DNA of 64,000 bases from Pseudomonas quercus. GTDB taxonomy: Bacteria > Pseudomonadota > Gammaproteobacteria > Pseudomonadales > Pseudomonadaceae. Location: the NCBI RefSeq assembly GCF_012033695.1, contig NZ_JAAVJI010000017.1:1-64000 (forward strand), written 5' to 3'. The notes under the pieces were generated by a model. The model saw only the letters and a list, made by a program, of their open reading frames with translations. It made no database searches and was not told where the DNA came from. Below, piece by piece: positions 16,754-24,716 of this stretch. Each line of letters begins with the position of its first letter. Position 1 is the stretch's first letter. Both the position numbers and the translations under genes were made by a program.

Positions 16754-16768
16754 TGAAATGGCATTTCG
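16754..16768. promoter_or_regulatory. Palindrome TGAAATGGCATTTCG (operator copy 3)
   Basis: Same palindrome as copies 1 and 2 with one arm mismatch, 45 bases upstream of the SMP-30 start. The 180 bases to its right, up to the effector gene end, contain no convincing gene. Confidence 0.7.
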
Positions 16769-16947
16769 AAATCTACACCAGGCATGACGCAAGTGCGAGA
16801 TGGGGGCGGGCCGCCGGTCGAAAAGGGAGAGGTGAGCGCACGTGGGCGCCGGGGGAGGGAAGGTCCGTAAGGCCAGGGCGCTGAGCGTTGCGGCAAGTAA
16901 CGCACCCGCTTCCTGGCTGTGGTTTTAATGGCTCATGGCAGCCGCAC

Positions 16948-18972
16948 TTAATGCTGGGCGTGATCGCGTAGCTGGGCCGCCCGCTGCTCGGCCATCTGTG
17001 AGGATTCCGCGACCGTCTCCAGGTCCTGGTCAGCGGCAGGCTGCTGCCGTGGTCCGCTCATGCGCAAACTGTAGAACTGGTCAATGTAGGTGCGAATCTG
17101 GTGGGGCTGCAGCGGTGGCATTTGCCCATGTTTTTCGCCCATCAGGCGCCACGCAATAAAGTTGACCACGGACGCCACGGGTACCTGCATTCGCGCACCT
17201 GGGATCTTCGCTTTGTCGTGGTGCGATTCAACGATGTAATCCAGGCAGCCCTTGAATAACCCCTGTAGGCGGTTTTGCTGACCACGATCCAACAGGGCAC
17301 CGTCTCCATCTTTGACCGGCAGGCAATACATCCCCGCCCAGCCGTGGTAGGCACTCACTGCTGCCTCCCGCTTGGTGAGGGCATCAGTGCCCTCGAACAC
17401 CGCCATCTCCAAGCGGTCAGCCAGGGCCGGCTCCAGTTCGCCAGCACCGCCGTCCACGGGCGTGTTGGCGCCTCGGCGCAGCGCATTGGTGCCCATGAGA
17501 ATAGTGACGTTGGAAAAATCCAGCAGGGTTTCAAGGGCGATGGCTTCCAGCTGTTTTCGGCTGGGGTCTGTAAGGCGCTTGATGCCATCCATGTCGTCGA
17601 GGTCGGCTTCGTCCAGCAGCAGGATCGGGTTGGTGCAATTGGCGCGGTTGAGCAGCAGGCCGATCTTGCCCATGGCATCGGTGTCGGCGGTGACGAATTC
17701 GTCCTGCTCCAGGGCGGACCACTCCTTGGCCATCAGGGCATTGATACCCCCGGCCTGTTTGTCTGGCATCACCAGGCTTTGTACTGGCAGGCCCAACAGC
17801 TCGGGCAACACATGCTCGGCATAGCGGCTCTTGCCCGTGCCGGGAGCACCTGCCAACATCATCATCTGCTTGTTCACCGAGGGTACTTCGGCCCAGCGGT
17901 GCCAGTCGTCGCTGTCTTTAAGGGTAAGCATGTTGAAGCCGGCGTCGGCCTTGTATTCGGGTGGCAGCTCACGTTCCAGGGAGCGCGCGGCAATGCCCAA
18001 GGTGAAGCCGCTGAGCTTGTCGCGCAGTTCCGGGGGGTAACGGTTCAACTGGTGCTGCATGCGGGCCAGCAGGTCAGCGCGGCCAGCGTCGGTTTTGACC
18101 GCCTGGACCTCCTGCGTTTTCATGGGCCGGCCAATCATGAAGTCCTGCCGCCAATGCATCATGCCTCGGATCAGCCCGTAATTGACCTTGTCGCCTTTTT
18201 TGGCCGCCGCAAAGGCCTGTAGCAGGAAGATATCGATCTTGCGGCAACTGGTCTGGATGTGTTCGGGCAGTGTCTTAAGGTAAGCCGCATTCTGCGCCTG
18301 GCGCCGCAGGTGGGTCTTTTCCAGGGCTTCGGGGTAGCTGAGCTTGGCCTTGGTGGTGACGGCCTCGCGCACGCCATTGAGCAGCTCCTTGCCTTCCTGG
18401 TATACCGGCGTGAGCATGCCCATGGCGGTCAGGCCCCGTGCAGTGCCCTGCTGGTCACGTGGTGCCTTGGCCTGGATCAGCGCATCCACTGCGGTGTAAG
18501 CCCCATATACGGCCACGCCAGCCACGGCCCCTCGGGCCAGCGCCTTGCCGGTTTCGGTTCCGGCTTTGTGCCAGTTGAAGCTGTTGGCCAGCACGTCATC
18601 CACATCTTGTTTAAGCGCGTGATCCAGCTCGCCATAGCTGGCGGCGGCCTGTGCCGGTGTAGCCGGGCGTTCAGCCAGCTCAAGATCGACTTCATCGCCT
18701 ACCGGGCGATAGGAGGGTGCGTGCTGTCGCCCAATCGCCGGTAGCCATTGGCCCACGCTTGCGGCGGCGTCGCTCAGGCGTTGAATACTGCCGGTTATCA
18801 ACTGAGCACCTACCCTGGAAGAGGGTGCTGCCAGCCGGCGAGTGCCGCTGGCCTCGGCGATGGGCTCGCTGGGTTCGGCACATGCGCCTATAAGGGGATG
18901 GCCAAGCTCAGTGTCATTGACCTCGGTAGGCTGGGCACGTACGAGGCGTGCCAGGTTAAAGGTGTAAGTCAA
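16948..18972 (-). CDS. Candidate type III effector with AAA+ ATPase domain, 674 aa
   Basis: I do not recognise this protein as a named effector. Residues 1-120 are polar with no signal peptide; 155-175 is a hydrophobic segment (GAVAGVAVYGAYTAVDALI); 360-560 is an AAA+ module: Walker A AGAPGTGKSRY near 374, Walker B PILLLDEADLDDMD near 447, sensor-1 ILMGTN near 490, and an arginine-finger-like DRLEMAVF. The only plausible start is TTG 18972 with GGAGA 6 bases before it; the upstream ATG is out of frame and stops after seven codons. It lies 28 bases downstream of a CesT-type chaperone gene under a perfect HrpL promoter, which is the argument for type III secretion. A host-directed remodelling ATPase is inference. 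Confidence 0.7.
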   Translation of the reverse strand: MTYTFNLARLVRAQPTEVNDTELGHPLIGACAEPSEPIAEASGTRRLAAPSSRVGAQLITGSIQRLSDAAASVGQWLPAIGRQHAPSYRPVGDEVDLELAERPATPAQAAASYGELDHALKQDVDDVLANSFNWHKAGTETGKALARGAVAGVAVYGAYTAVDALIQAKAPRDQQGTARGLTAMGMLTPVYQEGKELLNGVREAVTTKAKLSYPEALEKTHLRRQAQNAAYLKTLPEHIQTSCRKIDIFLLQAFAAAKKGDKVNYGLIRGMMHWRQDFMIGRPMKTQEVQAVKTDAGRADLLARMQHQLNRYPPELRDKLSGFTLGIAARSLERELPPEYKADAGFNMLTLKDSDDWHRWAEVPSVNKQMMMLAGAPGTGKSRYAEHVLPELLGLPVQSLVMPDKQAGGINALMAKEWSALEQDEFVTADTDAMGKIGLLLNRANCTNPILLLDEADLDDMDGIKRLTDPSRKQLEAIALETLLDFSNVTILMGTNALRRGANTPVDGGAGELEPALADRLEMAVFEGTDALTKREAAVSAYHGWAGMYCLPVKDGDGALLDRGQQNRLQGLFKGCLDYIVESHHDKAKIPGARMQVPVASVVNFIAWRLMGEKHGQMPPLQPHQIRTYIDQFYSLRMSGPRQQPAADQDLETVAESSQMAEQRAAQLRDHAQH

Positions 18973-19000
18973 AACGCATCTCCTTGAATGAATACGGCTG

Positions 19001-19420
19001 TCACAACCGCAGGCCTTGGCTCGCCAAGTGCTGACGCGCGCTATTACGGCAGGCCGTCAATTCATTGATGGCAGCGTCAAGGGTTTCTATGTCCAGCTCG
19101 TGGGTTGAAAACCGCATCTGGAGATAGACCTGTGCGTGTCGGGGATGCATGGCCATAACAGGGCCTGCTGAGAGGCAGTTCAGGGCAAGTAAGGCCCGGT
19201 ACAGTTTTGTTTCGTCCACACTGGTGGCGCCCAGCCGCCCGTGACTGCTCAAAGGCGTGTACAGGTGAAGGGCTTGCTGCGGCTCGCTCCATTCGAAATA
19301 AAGAGACGTGCCGTCCGCCAGGGCCATGCCGGCGCAGCCGTTGTTACCTAAGGCAAGGTTGCCGACGCGGTCACGCTGGCCCAGCGAGTGCAGCAGTTGG
19401 TTGATGGCTTTGATGCTCAT
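19001..19420 (-). CDS. CesT/Tir-type type III secretion chaperone, 139 aa
   Basis: Small acidic-leaning protein with the class I effector-chaperone pattern: N-terminal helix (IKAINQLLHSLGQRDRVGNLAL), central strands with a GTSLYFEWSEPQQALHLYTPL hairpin, and a C-terminal helix DIETLDAAINELTACRNSARQHL. ATG 19420 is chosen for its AGGA site and because the upstream residues are not chaperone-like. It would bind the N-terminus of the co-transcribed AAA+ protein and deliver it to the T3SS ATPase. First gene after the HrpL box at 19516-19544. Length and position are those of Shc proteins in Pseudomonas syringae; no specific name assigned. Confidence 0.75.
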   Translation of the reverse strand: MSIKAINQLLHSLGQRDRVGNLALGNNGCAGMALADGTSLYFEWSEPQQALHLYTPLSSHGRLGATSVDETKLYRALLALNCLSAGPVMAMHPRHAQVYLQMRFSTHELDIETLDAAINELTACRNSARQHLASQGLRL

Positions 19421-19483
19421 GTGTCGTCCTGAATGGCCTAGAGGAAATAGGCAAAACCACGTGCACAACGGGCGTCTTCTACT

Positions 19484-19502
19484 TATTAATGAGAATTGTT
19501 AC
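19484..19502. promoter_or_regulatory. Possible Fur-like site in the 5' leader of the chaperone operon
   Basis: TATTAATGAGAATTGTTAC resembles the AATGAGAAT-type Fur boxes of Pseudomonas (about two thirds of positions). It sits just downstream of the HrpL box of the chaperone-effector operon, where a bound repressor would block transcription. Weak call from motif likeness only. Confidence 0.3.
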
Positions 19503-19515
19503 CGTTTGCGCGGTG

Positions 19516-19544
19516 TGTGTGGTCGGGATTCAGGGGTTGGTTCC
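19516..19544 (-). promoter_or_regulatory. HrpL-dependent promoter (hrp box) of chaperone-AAA+ operon
   Basis: On the minus strand the sequence is GGAACC-N16-CCACACA, a full match to the hrp box consensus GGAACC-N15/16-CCACNNA recognised by the ECF sigma factor HrpL. It lies 96 bases upstream of the chaperone ATG. Confidence 0.92.
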
Positions 19545-19613
19545 AACCCCGTTGCCACAGCTTAAGCACGGGTGTTCCAGGCGTACCTAGCTAAGTCCCT
19601 GCGAAAGGGAAAT

Positions 19614-19642
19614 GGAACTATATGTTATACAGTAACAACATA
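19614..19642 (+). promoter_or_regulatory. Near-consensus hrp box of the 837-aa effector gene
   Basis: GGAACT-N16-CAACATA differs from the HrpL consensus at one position in each element, and GGAACT is a common variant. It ends 51 bases before the ATG at 19694 and is divergent from the perfect box at 19516. Confidence 0.7.
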
Positions 19643-19693
19643 GGGGTGTTCGCTAACTGCATCTCATGCCCCTGTTGGCTGGAGTTCTCTGCC

Positions 19694-22207
19694 ATGCGCC
19701 TCACCTCAAATACCGACTTCATTCAGCGGCTCAACCACCATATCGACCGCCCTGGCCAAGCCCCCCAGCTCACCCTCGAAGCCACCACCAGCTCGGGCGT
19801 TGCCCACACTGGCGAGGCCACCTTCGATCAGGTGCGAGGCTTTACCACCCTTGGGGCCCACTTGGGCACGGCCTTGGGTGCGGAATGGGCACGCAACCTT
19901 CACTCGCGACAGTTGGCCTTCGCGTTGGGCAAATTGATCAATGCTCGCCGGGCCGACCTTCAACGCCCTCGCCCTGTAAACGCTGCGACCAGGGCGTGCG
20001 GGCAGCAGCCCCTAGTGGAAGAAGGGCTTGATGCCCTTAATCGCAGCGTTGCCTTGGCTGAGGACATTCACCGGCTGCTTGAACAAGCGCCTCGGGATTG
20101 GCCGCTTCGTGGGGCGTGCGAGAGCGTTCTGCGAGGCGCAGACGACTTGCACGCCGTGTGGAAGGGCCCACAGGCCGCAGCCCCTGCGGCCCACGTGCAT
20201 GAGGAAGGGCACAGCCACGGCCATGACCATGGTGGCGGCGCCATTGTGGTGGACGTGGACGAGGCCATCCATGGGCTTTATGCCGCGATCAGCTACCTGG
20301 TACAGGCCATGAAGGGGGGCGGCCAGGAAGTGGCCAAGCAATTCAGTGAAGAGGCACAGGCCCTGGCTCATGCCCCATTGGAATGGGTCAAAGAGCAGGG
20401 CACTCCACATGGCGTAGCCGATTTCGCCATGGGCGTCAGTGTCGGCGGGGCACTGTTGCCGTTTTCACTGCTGGCCATGAAAGCCGGTGTGGAAGAAATT
20501 CACGGCGCACGCCATGAGCACAAGCGTTTGGGTAAGCTCAAGGCGCAGTTGCTTGAACGCCTGGATCAACTCAAGCCTGTGCAGAGCGGTGGAACACAAG
20601 GTCCGGAAGGTATTCAGCGGTTGCAGGTGGAACAGCAATTGGACGCACTGGCTTTCTCCCAGCAGCAAAACGCCGATGGTGGGAAGGTGGGTGTGTTTTC
20701 GCTGTCCTCCGGCGCAGCCATCGCCGCCAAGGTAGGGCTGGAAACCGGGGCTAAGTCGGCGTTCATCGCAACCAGTGGTGCCGCGGGGCCAGCAGCGGCC
20801 ACTGCTGCCGCCGGCATTGCCGGAACCTTTGCGCTTGGTCCGCTGGCCGCCGGCAGCGCCGTGGGCCTGGGCGCTTACATGGTGCACAAGTCAGCGGCCA
20901 AGGCCAAAGCATTCAGGGCTGAAAGGGAGGAAACACTCTGCGCCCATCAGGGCCTAAGTGAAGCGCAGCGCACAGGACCACTGAAGCACTACGGCGACTT
21001 TCTCGAACAAAAGCTCAACCAGCACCAGCGCTTCTACGACAACTACCGAGACTGGAACAAAGGCTTCCTGGCGGGCAGCGGCATCTATACGGCCGGCACC
21101 CTGGCCAAGGTGGGCATGGTAGCGGCCGTTGGGGCCGGTGCGGTGGCCCTGGCCGAACCCGCCACGCTTGGCACTGTGATCGCTTTGGGGGCCGTGGGTG
21201 GCGCAATGATGGGTGCCAGCTCCCACCAGTTTCTATCCGGGCACGGCCGCCATCACCGCTATGAAGGGTATTTCAAGAAAGACGACCTGGAGCTGGACCG
21301 CCACTTTCTTGCCAGCGCTGACCTGCTGTGCCTGAATGACACCCAGTCCGGGCCTTTGGCAGGCCTTGAGCTGCGGACCGATTTCCACCAGCACCTCTAC
21401 CACCGCGAAGCCTGCCGCCAGGACCTGCTTGAGCGTATTTCCGGCGAAACCGGCAAACGCTTCACTGGCCGCTATACCTACACCGCTGATACCGAGGCTA
21501 CACGGGAAAAGCGTGGGGAAAAGCCCGGCAAACGTGAGCGCGTCAAAGCCCAGCTTACCCAGCGCAAGGAAAACACCGCTGCCAGGCTGTCAGCGGCCAA
21601 AGCGTTTGGCAGCTCATTGGCAAGCGGTAGCGTTAAACGTGCAACTCAGGCAAGCCGCGACACTTGGAACGCGCAGCGTACCGCGCTCAGCAAAACCCAT
21701 GTGGCGCAGTGGTTTGCCCAGAACGAGGCTGGCGAGCCAGGGAGCATGATGAAGGCCATGCTCGACCCGCATTTGGCCATGGTGCAAAAGCGGCTGGACA
21801 TCAAACTGCGCACCTATGCTGCCGTCAAGGTGCAGGGGGAGGGGGGACTATCGCTGGAAGATGGTCGAAAACTACGCGATGTGCTGGTCGGCTTAGACAA
21901 GGACCTGGAGCAGGACGACCTGCTGTACCGGCAGTTGACGCACTTGCGCTACAGCCTCGACCAACCGGGAAATGAAGACCAGTGCAGTGAGCGGATCGGG
22001 CGCTTCATTGCGGTGCAAATGGGCAAGCCGTATGACGAGGCACCTGTACCGCTAGAGCAGCGCCATCGCGCATTGGCCCATCATCTGCTCGACGAGGCGC
22101 CCACACGCTACCGGGACCTGCGTGGCATGCTACTGGAAACGGAACTGGAAGCCACTCGCCTGCGTGGGCGCTTTCATAAGGCAATGACGGCTGAGCACAA
22201 CGTTTAG
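19694..22207 (+). CDS. Candidate type III effector, 837 aa, multi-hydrophobic
   Basis: Unrecognised large protein. Start ATG 19694 has GGAG nine bases upstream; the frame extending to 19622 begins inside the hrp box and is rejected. The N-terminus is polar and signal-peptide-free, as in T3SS substrates. Near residue 170-185 is a His-rich stretch (HVHEEGHSHGHDHGGG) that could bind metal. Alanine/glycine-rich hydrophobic blocks at about 235-260, 335-385 and 450-510 look able to enter membranes; the C-terminal 270 residues are charged and helical. The promoter is a near-consensus HrpL box, divergent from the chaperone-AAA+ operon. A membrane-acting effector is plausible; translocator-like roles cannot be excluded. 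Confidence 0.65.
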   Translation: MRLTSNTDFIQRLNHHIDRPGQAPQLTLEATTSSGVAHTGEATFDQVRGFTTLGAHLGTALGAEWARNLHSRQLAFALGKLINARRADLQRPRPVNAATRACGQQPLVEEGLDALNRSVALAEDIHRLLEQAPRDWPLRGACESVLRGADDLHAVWKGPQAAAPAAHVHEEGHSHGHDHGGGAIVVDVDEAIHGLYAAISYLVQAMKGGGQEVAKQFSEEAQALAHAPLEWVKEQGTPHGVADFAMGVSVGGALLPFSLLAMKAGVEEIHGARHEHKRLGKLKAQLLERLDQLKPVQSGGTQGPEGIQRLQVEQQLDALAFSQQQNADGGKVGVFSLSSGAAIAAKVGLETGAKSAFIATSGAAGPAAATAAAGIAGTFALGPLAAGSAVGLGAYMVHKSAAKAKAFRAEREETLCAHQGLSEAQRTGPLKHYGDFLEQKLNQHQRFYDNYRDWNKGFLAGSGIYTAGTLAKVGMVAAVGAGAVALAEPATLGTVIALGAVGGAMMGASSHQFLSGHGRHHRYEGYFKKDDLELDRHFLASADLLCLNDTQSGPLAGLELRTDFHQHLYHREACRQDLLERISGETGKRFTGRYTYTADTEATREKRGEKPGKRERVKAQLTQRKENTAARLSAAKAFGSSLASGSVKRATQASRDTWNAQRTALSKTHVAQWFAQNEAGEPGSMMKAMLDPHLAMVQKRLDIKLRTYAAVKVQGEGGLSLEDGRKLRDVLVGLDKDLEQDDLLYRQLTHLRYSLDQPGNEDQCSERIGRFIAVQMGKPYDEAPVPLEQRHRALAHHLLDEAPTRYRDLRGMLLETELEATRLRGRFHKAMTAEHNV

Positions 22208-22229
22208 CCGTTGGGCTGTCTGTGAAGCC

Positions 22230-22255
22230 GCGGCAGAGCACGTCCCGTCTGCCGC
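22230..22255 (+). terminator. Terminator after the 837-aa effector gene
   Basis: GCGGCAGA and TCTGCCGC form a perfect 8-bp stem around a 10-base loop, 23 bases past the stop codon. No T-run. Confidence 0.55.
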
Positions 22256-22372
22256 CGCCCTAGGTAAAGCCTATTGGCGTAAAACTACCGGTTAATGTCG
22301 AGTGAGCCTCTGCCTCACGGCATGCCACAACGCTAAGGTAATGCCACAGCCATGCCCAAGGAGCGCTGCACA

Positions 22373-22813
22373 ATGCCTAGCCTGATTTCTCAAACTCCTG
22401 CCGCCTCACCGGCTGAAGCGTTCACGCACTTTAATAACCGTTTACGCTTTGAAAGCGATTGCTCGGATGTCTACCACAGCCAGCAGGCGGGCGACATTGA
22501 TTACGTGCTAGCTGATGTGCGCAACCCTGCAGCCTTTGCAGCGGGGCACGTGCCGGGGGCTATCAACCTGCCTACCCGAACCCTTACGGCCGAGCGCCTG
22601 TCCGCGTTCCCGGGCGACACGCTGTTTGTCGTGTACTGCGCCGGGCCCCATTGCAATGGCGTACACAAGGCCGCCGTGCGGTTGGCACAGCTGGGGTACG
22701 CGGTGAAGGAAATGATCGGCGGCGTGACCGGCTGGCTGGACGAAGGGCTCCCATTGGCACGTGACAGCGACAGTGGGCGCACTTCCGGTACTGGGGTGGC
22801 GTGCGATTGTTGA
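22373..22813 (+). CDS. Rhodanese-domain protein, 146 aa
   Basis: Single rhodanese (sulfurtransferase) domain: LADVRNPAAFAAGHVPGAINLPTR is the conserved CH2A region, and the active-site loop is YCAGPHCNG, containing the catalytic Cys in the form usual for small one-domain members. It ends with a Cys pair (ACDC). ATG 22373 has AAGGAG 8 bases before it; the upstream ATG 22352 overlaps that ribosome site. Cytoplasmic; sulfur-acceptor unknown. It is convergent with the MocR gene (13-bp gap). High G+C like the left side, so it marks the edge of the AT-rich cluster to its right. Confidence 0.85.
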   Translation: MPSLISQTPAASPAEAFTHFNNRLRFESDCSDVYHSQQAGDIDYVLADVRNPAAFAAGHVPGAINLPTRTLTAERLSAFPGDTLFVVYCAGPHCNGVHKAAVRLAQLGYAVKEMIGGVTGWLDEGLPLARDSDSGRTSGTGVACDC

Positions 22814-22826
22814 GTGCGTATAGCGA

Positions 22827-24167
22827 TCACACTGAGAAGTGTTTCTCTAGCGTATCGGAGAAATACGTGCAATTGATACGCGTAAAACGCCGGTGATCTA
22901 GCGTCACTGAGAACGCCGAACCTGGCATTAACAGGATGTTTTTTTGCTCCAGTTTCTTTATGAAGCACTGCAAGTCAGGAAGGTCGGGATGATAGGCCCA
23001 GATAAACATTCCGCTCTCCGGAGTAATATCGAATCGCCAGCCGTTTGTGCGTAATAGCCGCTGCGTCTGCGTCTGGTGCATGATCAGCTTCTGTTGAACC
23101 TCTTTCATATGCCCTACGTAGGTGCCATCGGCCAAAATAGTATTGATAAACCGTTCGCAAAACGCTGGAACCGCGACACAGGTTAATAGCTTCAAGCGCG
23201 TTAGCGGCTCTATGAGAGTTTGTGAACAGGCTATGTAGCCCACCCGTAATGATGCAGAAAGGCATTTAGAGAAACTGCCGATATAAATGACGCGCTCCAA
23301 ATTGTCCAATTCGGCAAAGGTTCGACGAACGACGGGACTAAAATCGCCATACACATCGTCTTCGACAACCAGAAAATCATGCTTGGCGGCAAGGCACAAG
23401 ACTTTGAAAGCATTGCCGGGGCTGATGTTGCCGCCGGTGGGGTTATGAAAAGTACTATTGCAGAAAAAAGCTTTGATTTCGTGTCCAGCTAGGTACCTTT
23501 CCATCTCGGAGGTGTCTGGGCCGTCTGGAGTCCGCGGTACTCCCACTACATGCCCTCCGGCCAACCGGATCAGCTTGATCAGGTTGCCATTGCCTGGCTC
23601 GTCTACGAATACGTGATCTCCCGGTTGGATCAATAACCGTGTAACAAGGTCCAAAGCCTGTGTTGCTCCTACGGTTGTAAGCACTTGGCTTGGTTGGATA
23701 TCAATACGGGTGACACGTTTCAAGTAAACGCATAGCTGCCTGCGCAACGGTAAATATCCGGAGACGTCACCGTAATCGGCCAGCGAGCGCTGCTCCAACC
23801 GCGCCGTACGACGAATGGCCTTGGCTAGTAGTTCGGAGTCACGCCAAGCAGGCGGTAGCCATCCGCATCCCAGTTTCAAGTAATGCGCCTCTCCTTGTAA
23901 AAGTTTAAAGAGCGGATCGCTGATCATGCATTCGGTTGTGCGCACGTCAGGGAGTAGCCCTGACCCTCTGCTCACGTAATAGCCTCGGCCAGGGTGGGCC
24001 TCAAGCATGCCTTCACTTACCAGGCGAGCATAGGCCGACACGACATTGTGATAGCTTACCCGCGCTGCTGAGACAACCTGCCTTATAGATGGCATGCGTT
24101 GTCCGGGCGACCACTCGCCTGCTTTTAGGCGTTGCTCAAGCTCGTTATGAAAGGTTTTCGAGGTCAT
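22827..24167 (-). CDS. MocR/PdxR-type regulator (GntR HTH fused to aminotransferase fold), 446 aa
   Basis: N-terminal GntR winged helix (LEQRLKAGEWSPGQRMPSIRQVVSAARVSYHNVVSAYARLVSEGMLEAHPGRGYYV) joined to a fold-type I aminotransferase-like domain, with NPTGG, EDDVYGDFSP and the PLP lysine in IGSFSKCLSASLRVGY. ATG 24167 gives the usual length; 50 upstream residues are atypical. These regulators bind PLP and usually sense an amino compound. It is divergent from the acetyltransferase/AlaX/MFS/PLP-synthase operon, which it probably controls. Base composition is lower in G+C than the flanks, in line with the operon it faces. Confidence 0.88.
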   Translation of the reverse strand: MTSKTFHNELEQRLKAGEWSPGQRMPSIRQVVSAARVSYHNVVSAYARLVSEGMLEAHPGRGYYVSRGSGLLPDVRTTECMISDPLFKLLQGEAHYLKLGCGWLPPAWRDSELLAKAIRRTARLEQRSLADYGDVSGYLPLRRQLCVYLKRVTRIDIQPSQVLTTVGATQALDLVTRLLIQPGDHVFVDEPGNGNLIKLIRLAGGHVVGVPRTPDGPDTSEMERYLAGHEIKAFFCNSTFHNPTGGNISPGNAFKVLCLAAKHDFLVVEDDVYGDFSPVVRRTFAELDNLERVIYIGSFSKCLSASLRVGYIACSQTLIEPLTRLKLLTCVAVPAFCERFINTILADGTYVGHMKEVQQKLIMHQTQTQRLLRTNGWRFDITPESGMFIWAYHPDLPDLQCFIKKLEQKNILLMPGSAFSVTLDHRRFTRINCTYFSDTLEKHFSV

Positions 24168-24716
24168 TGAGGCTTCTAGCTCTTCACAGAATAAAAGGGT
24201 GCAACAACGTTCACGGTCCGGATAACACATAGGGCTGTAGCTAAGATGCTCCAGGCCTTCATATCCTCCACCTTTGCTTACCAAGGGGGGCAAACAGGCG
24301 CGGAGCTCCTTGGACAAAGCCGCCGCTGTTACGCCAGGTAGGAGATTGGTGAGGGAGTACGGCAGCCGCAGCCTTCATGGATGGCCTGATGTACAAAAAC
24401 GTATAGAGCAGACCAGAGGTTGAAGCCCCGAGTGGGTGTTTGAATTCGTAGCTTTTTGCCATTAAGGAAGCCCTGTCATAGATAGCTGATTACTCTACTG
24501 ATTCTGACAGCTAGCGCGACACTAAAGGGTTTCAACGGATTTCAGGAAAAGCAGGGGAATTGATAGAAAAATAATCTAACAGTTAGCGGTAAATCATGTT
24601 AACTGTGCGCCCGCTTTGAGCATGCAAGTGGAATAATGGATTTGCTGGTGCTCACATCAAAGAATGCATATTCAGAATAAATCGCGATTGGAAAACTGAT
24701 CGAGTTGCTAATTACT
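24168..24716. promoter_or_regulatory. Intergenic control region with two 13-bp repeats
   Basis: No convincing gene between the divergent MocR and acetyltransferase starts; the region becomes AT-rich from about 24480. Two related 13-mers, CTGACAGCTAGCG (24504-24516) and CTAACAGTTAGCG (24576-24588), agree at 11 of 13 positions and lie 72 bases apart; the second contains the palindrome CTAACAGTTAG. Paired direct repeats are the usual MocR operator form. An ORF on the minus strand (24259-24462) has no recognisable domain and is not called. Confidence 0.5.

Noticed and set aside
19622..19693. Longer N-terminus for the 837-aa effector (start 19622)
   Set aside because: That start lies inside the hrp box and cannot be transcribed as coding from it; ATG 19694 has the ribosome site.
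24259..24462. Minus-strand ORF of 67 codons upstream of the MocR gene
   Set aside because: No domain, no ribosome site and overlap with the atypical MocR extension; likely leader DNA.
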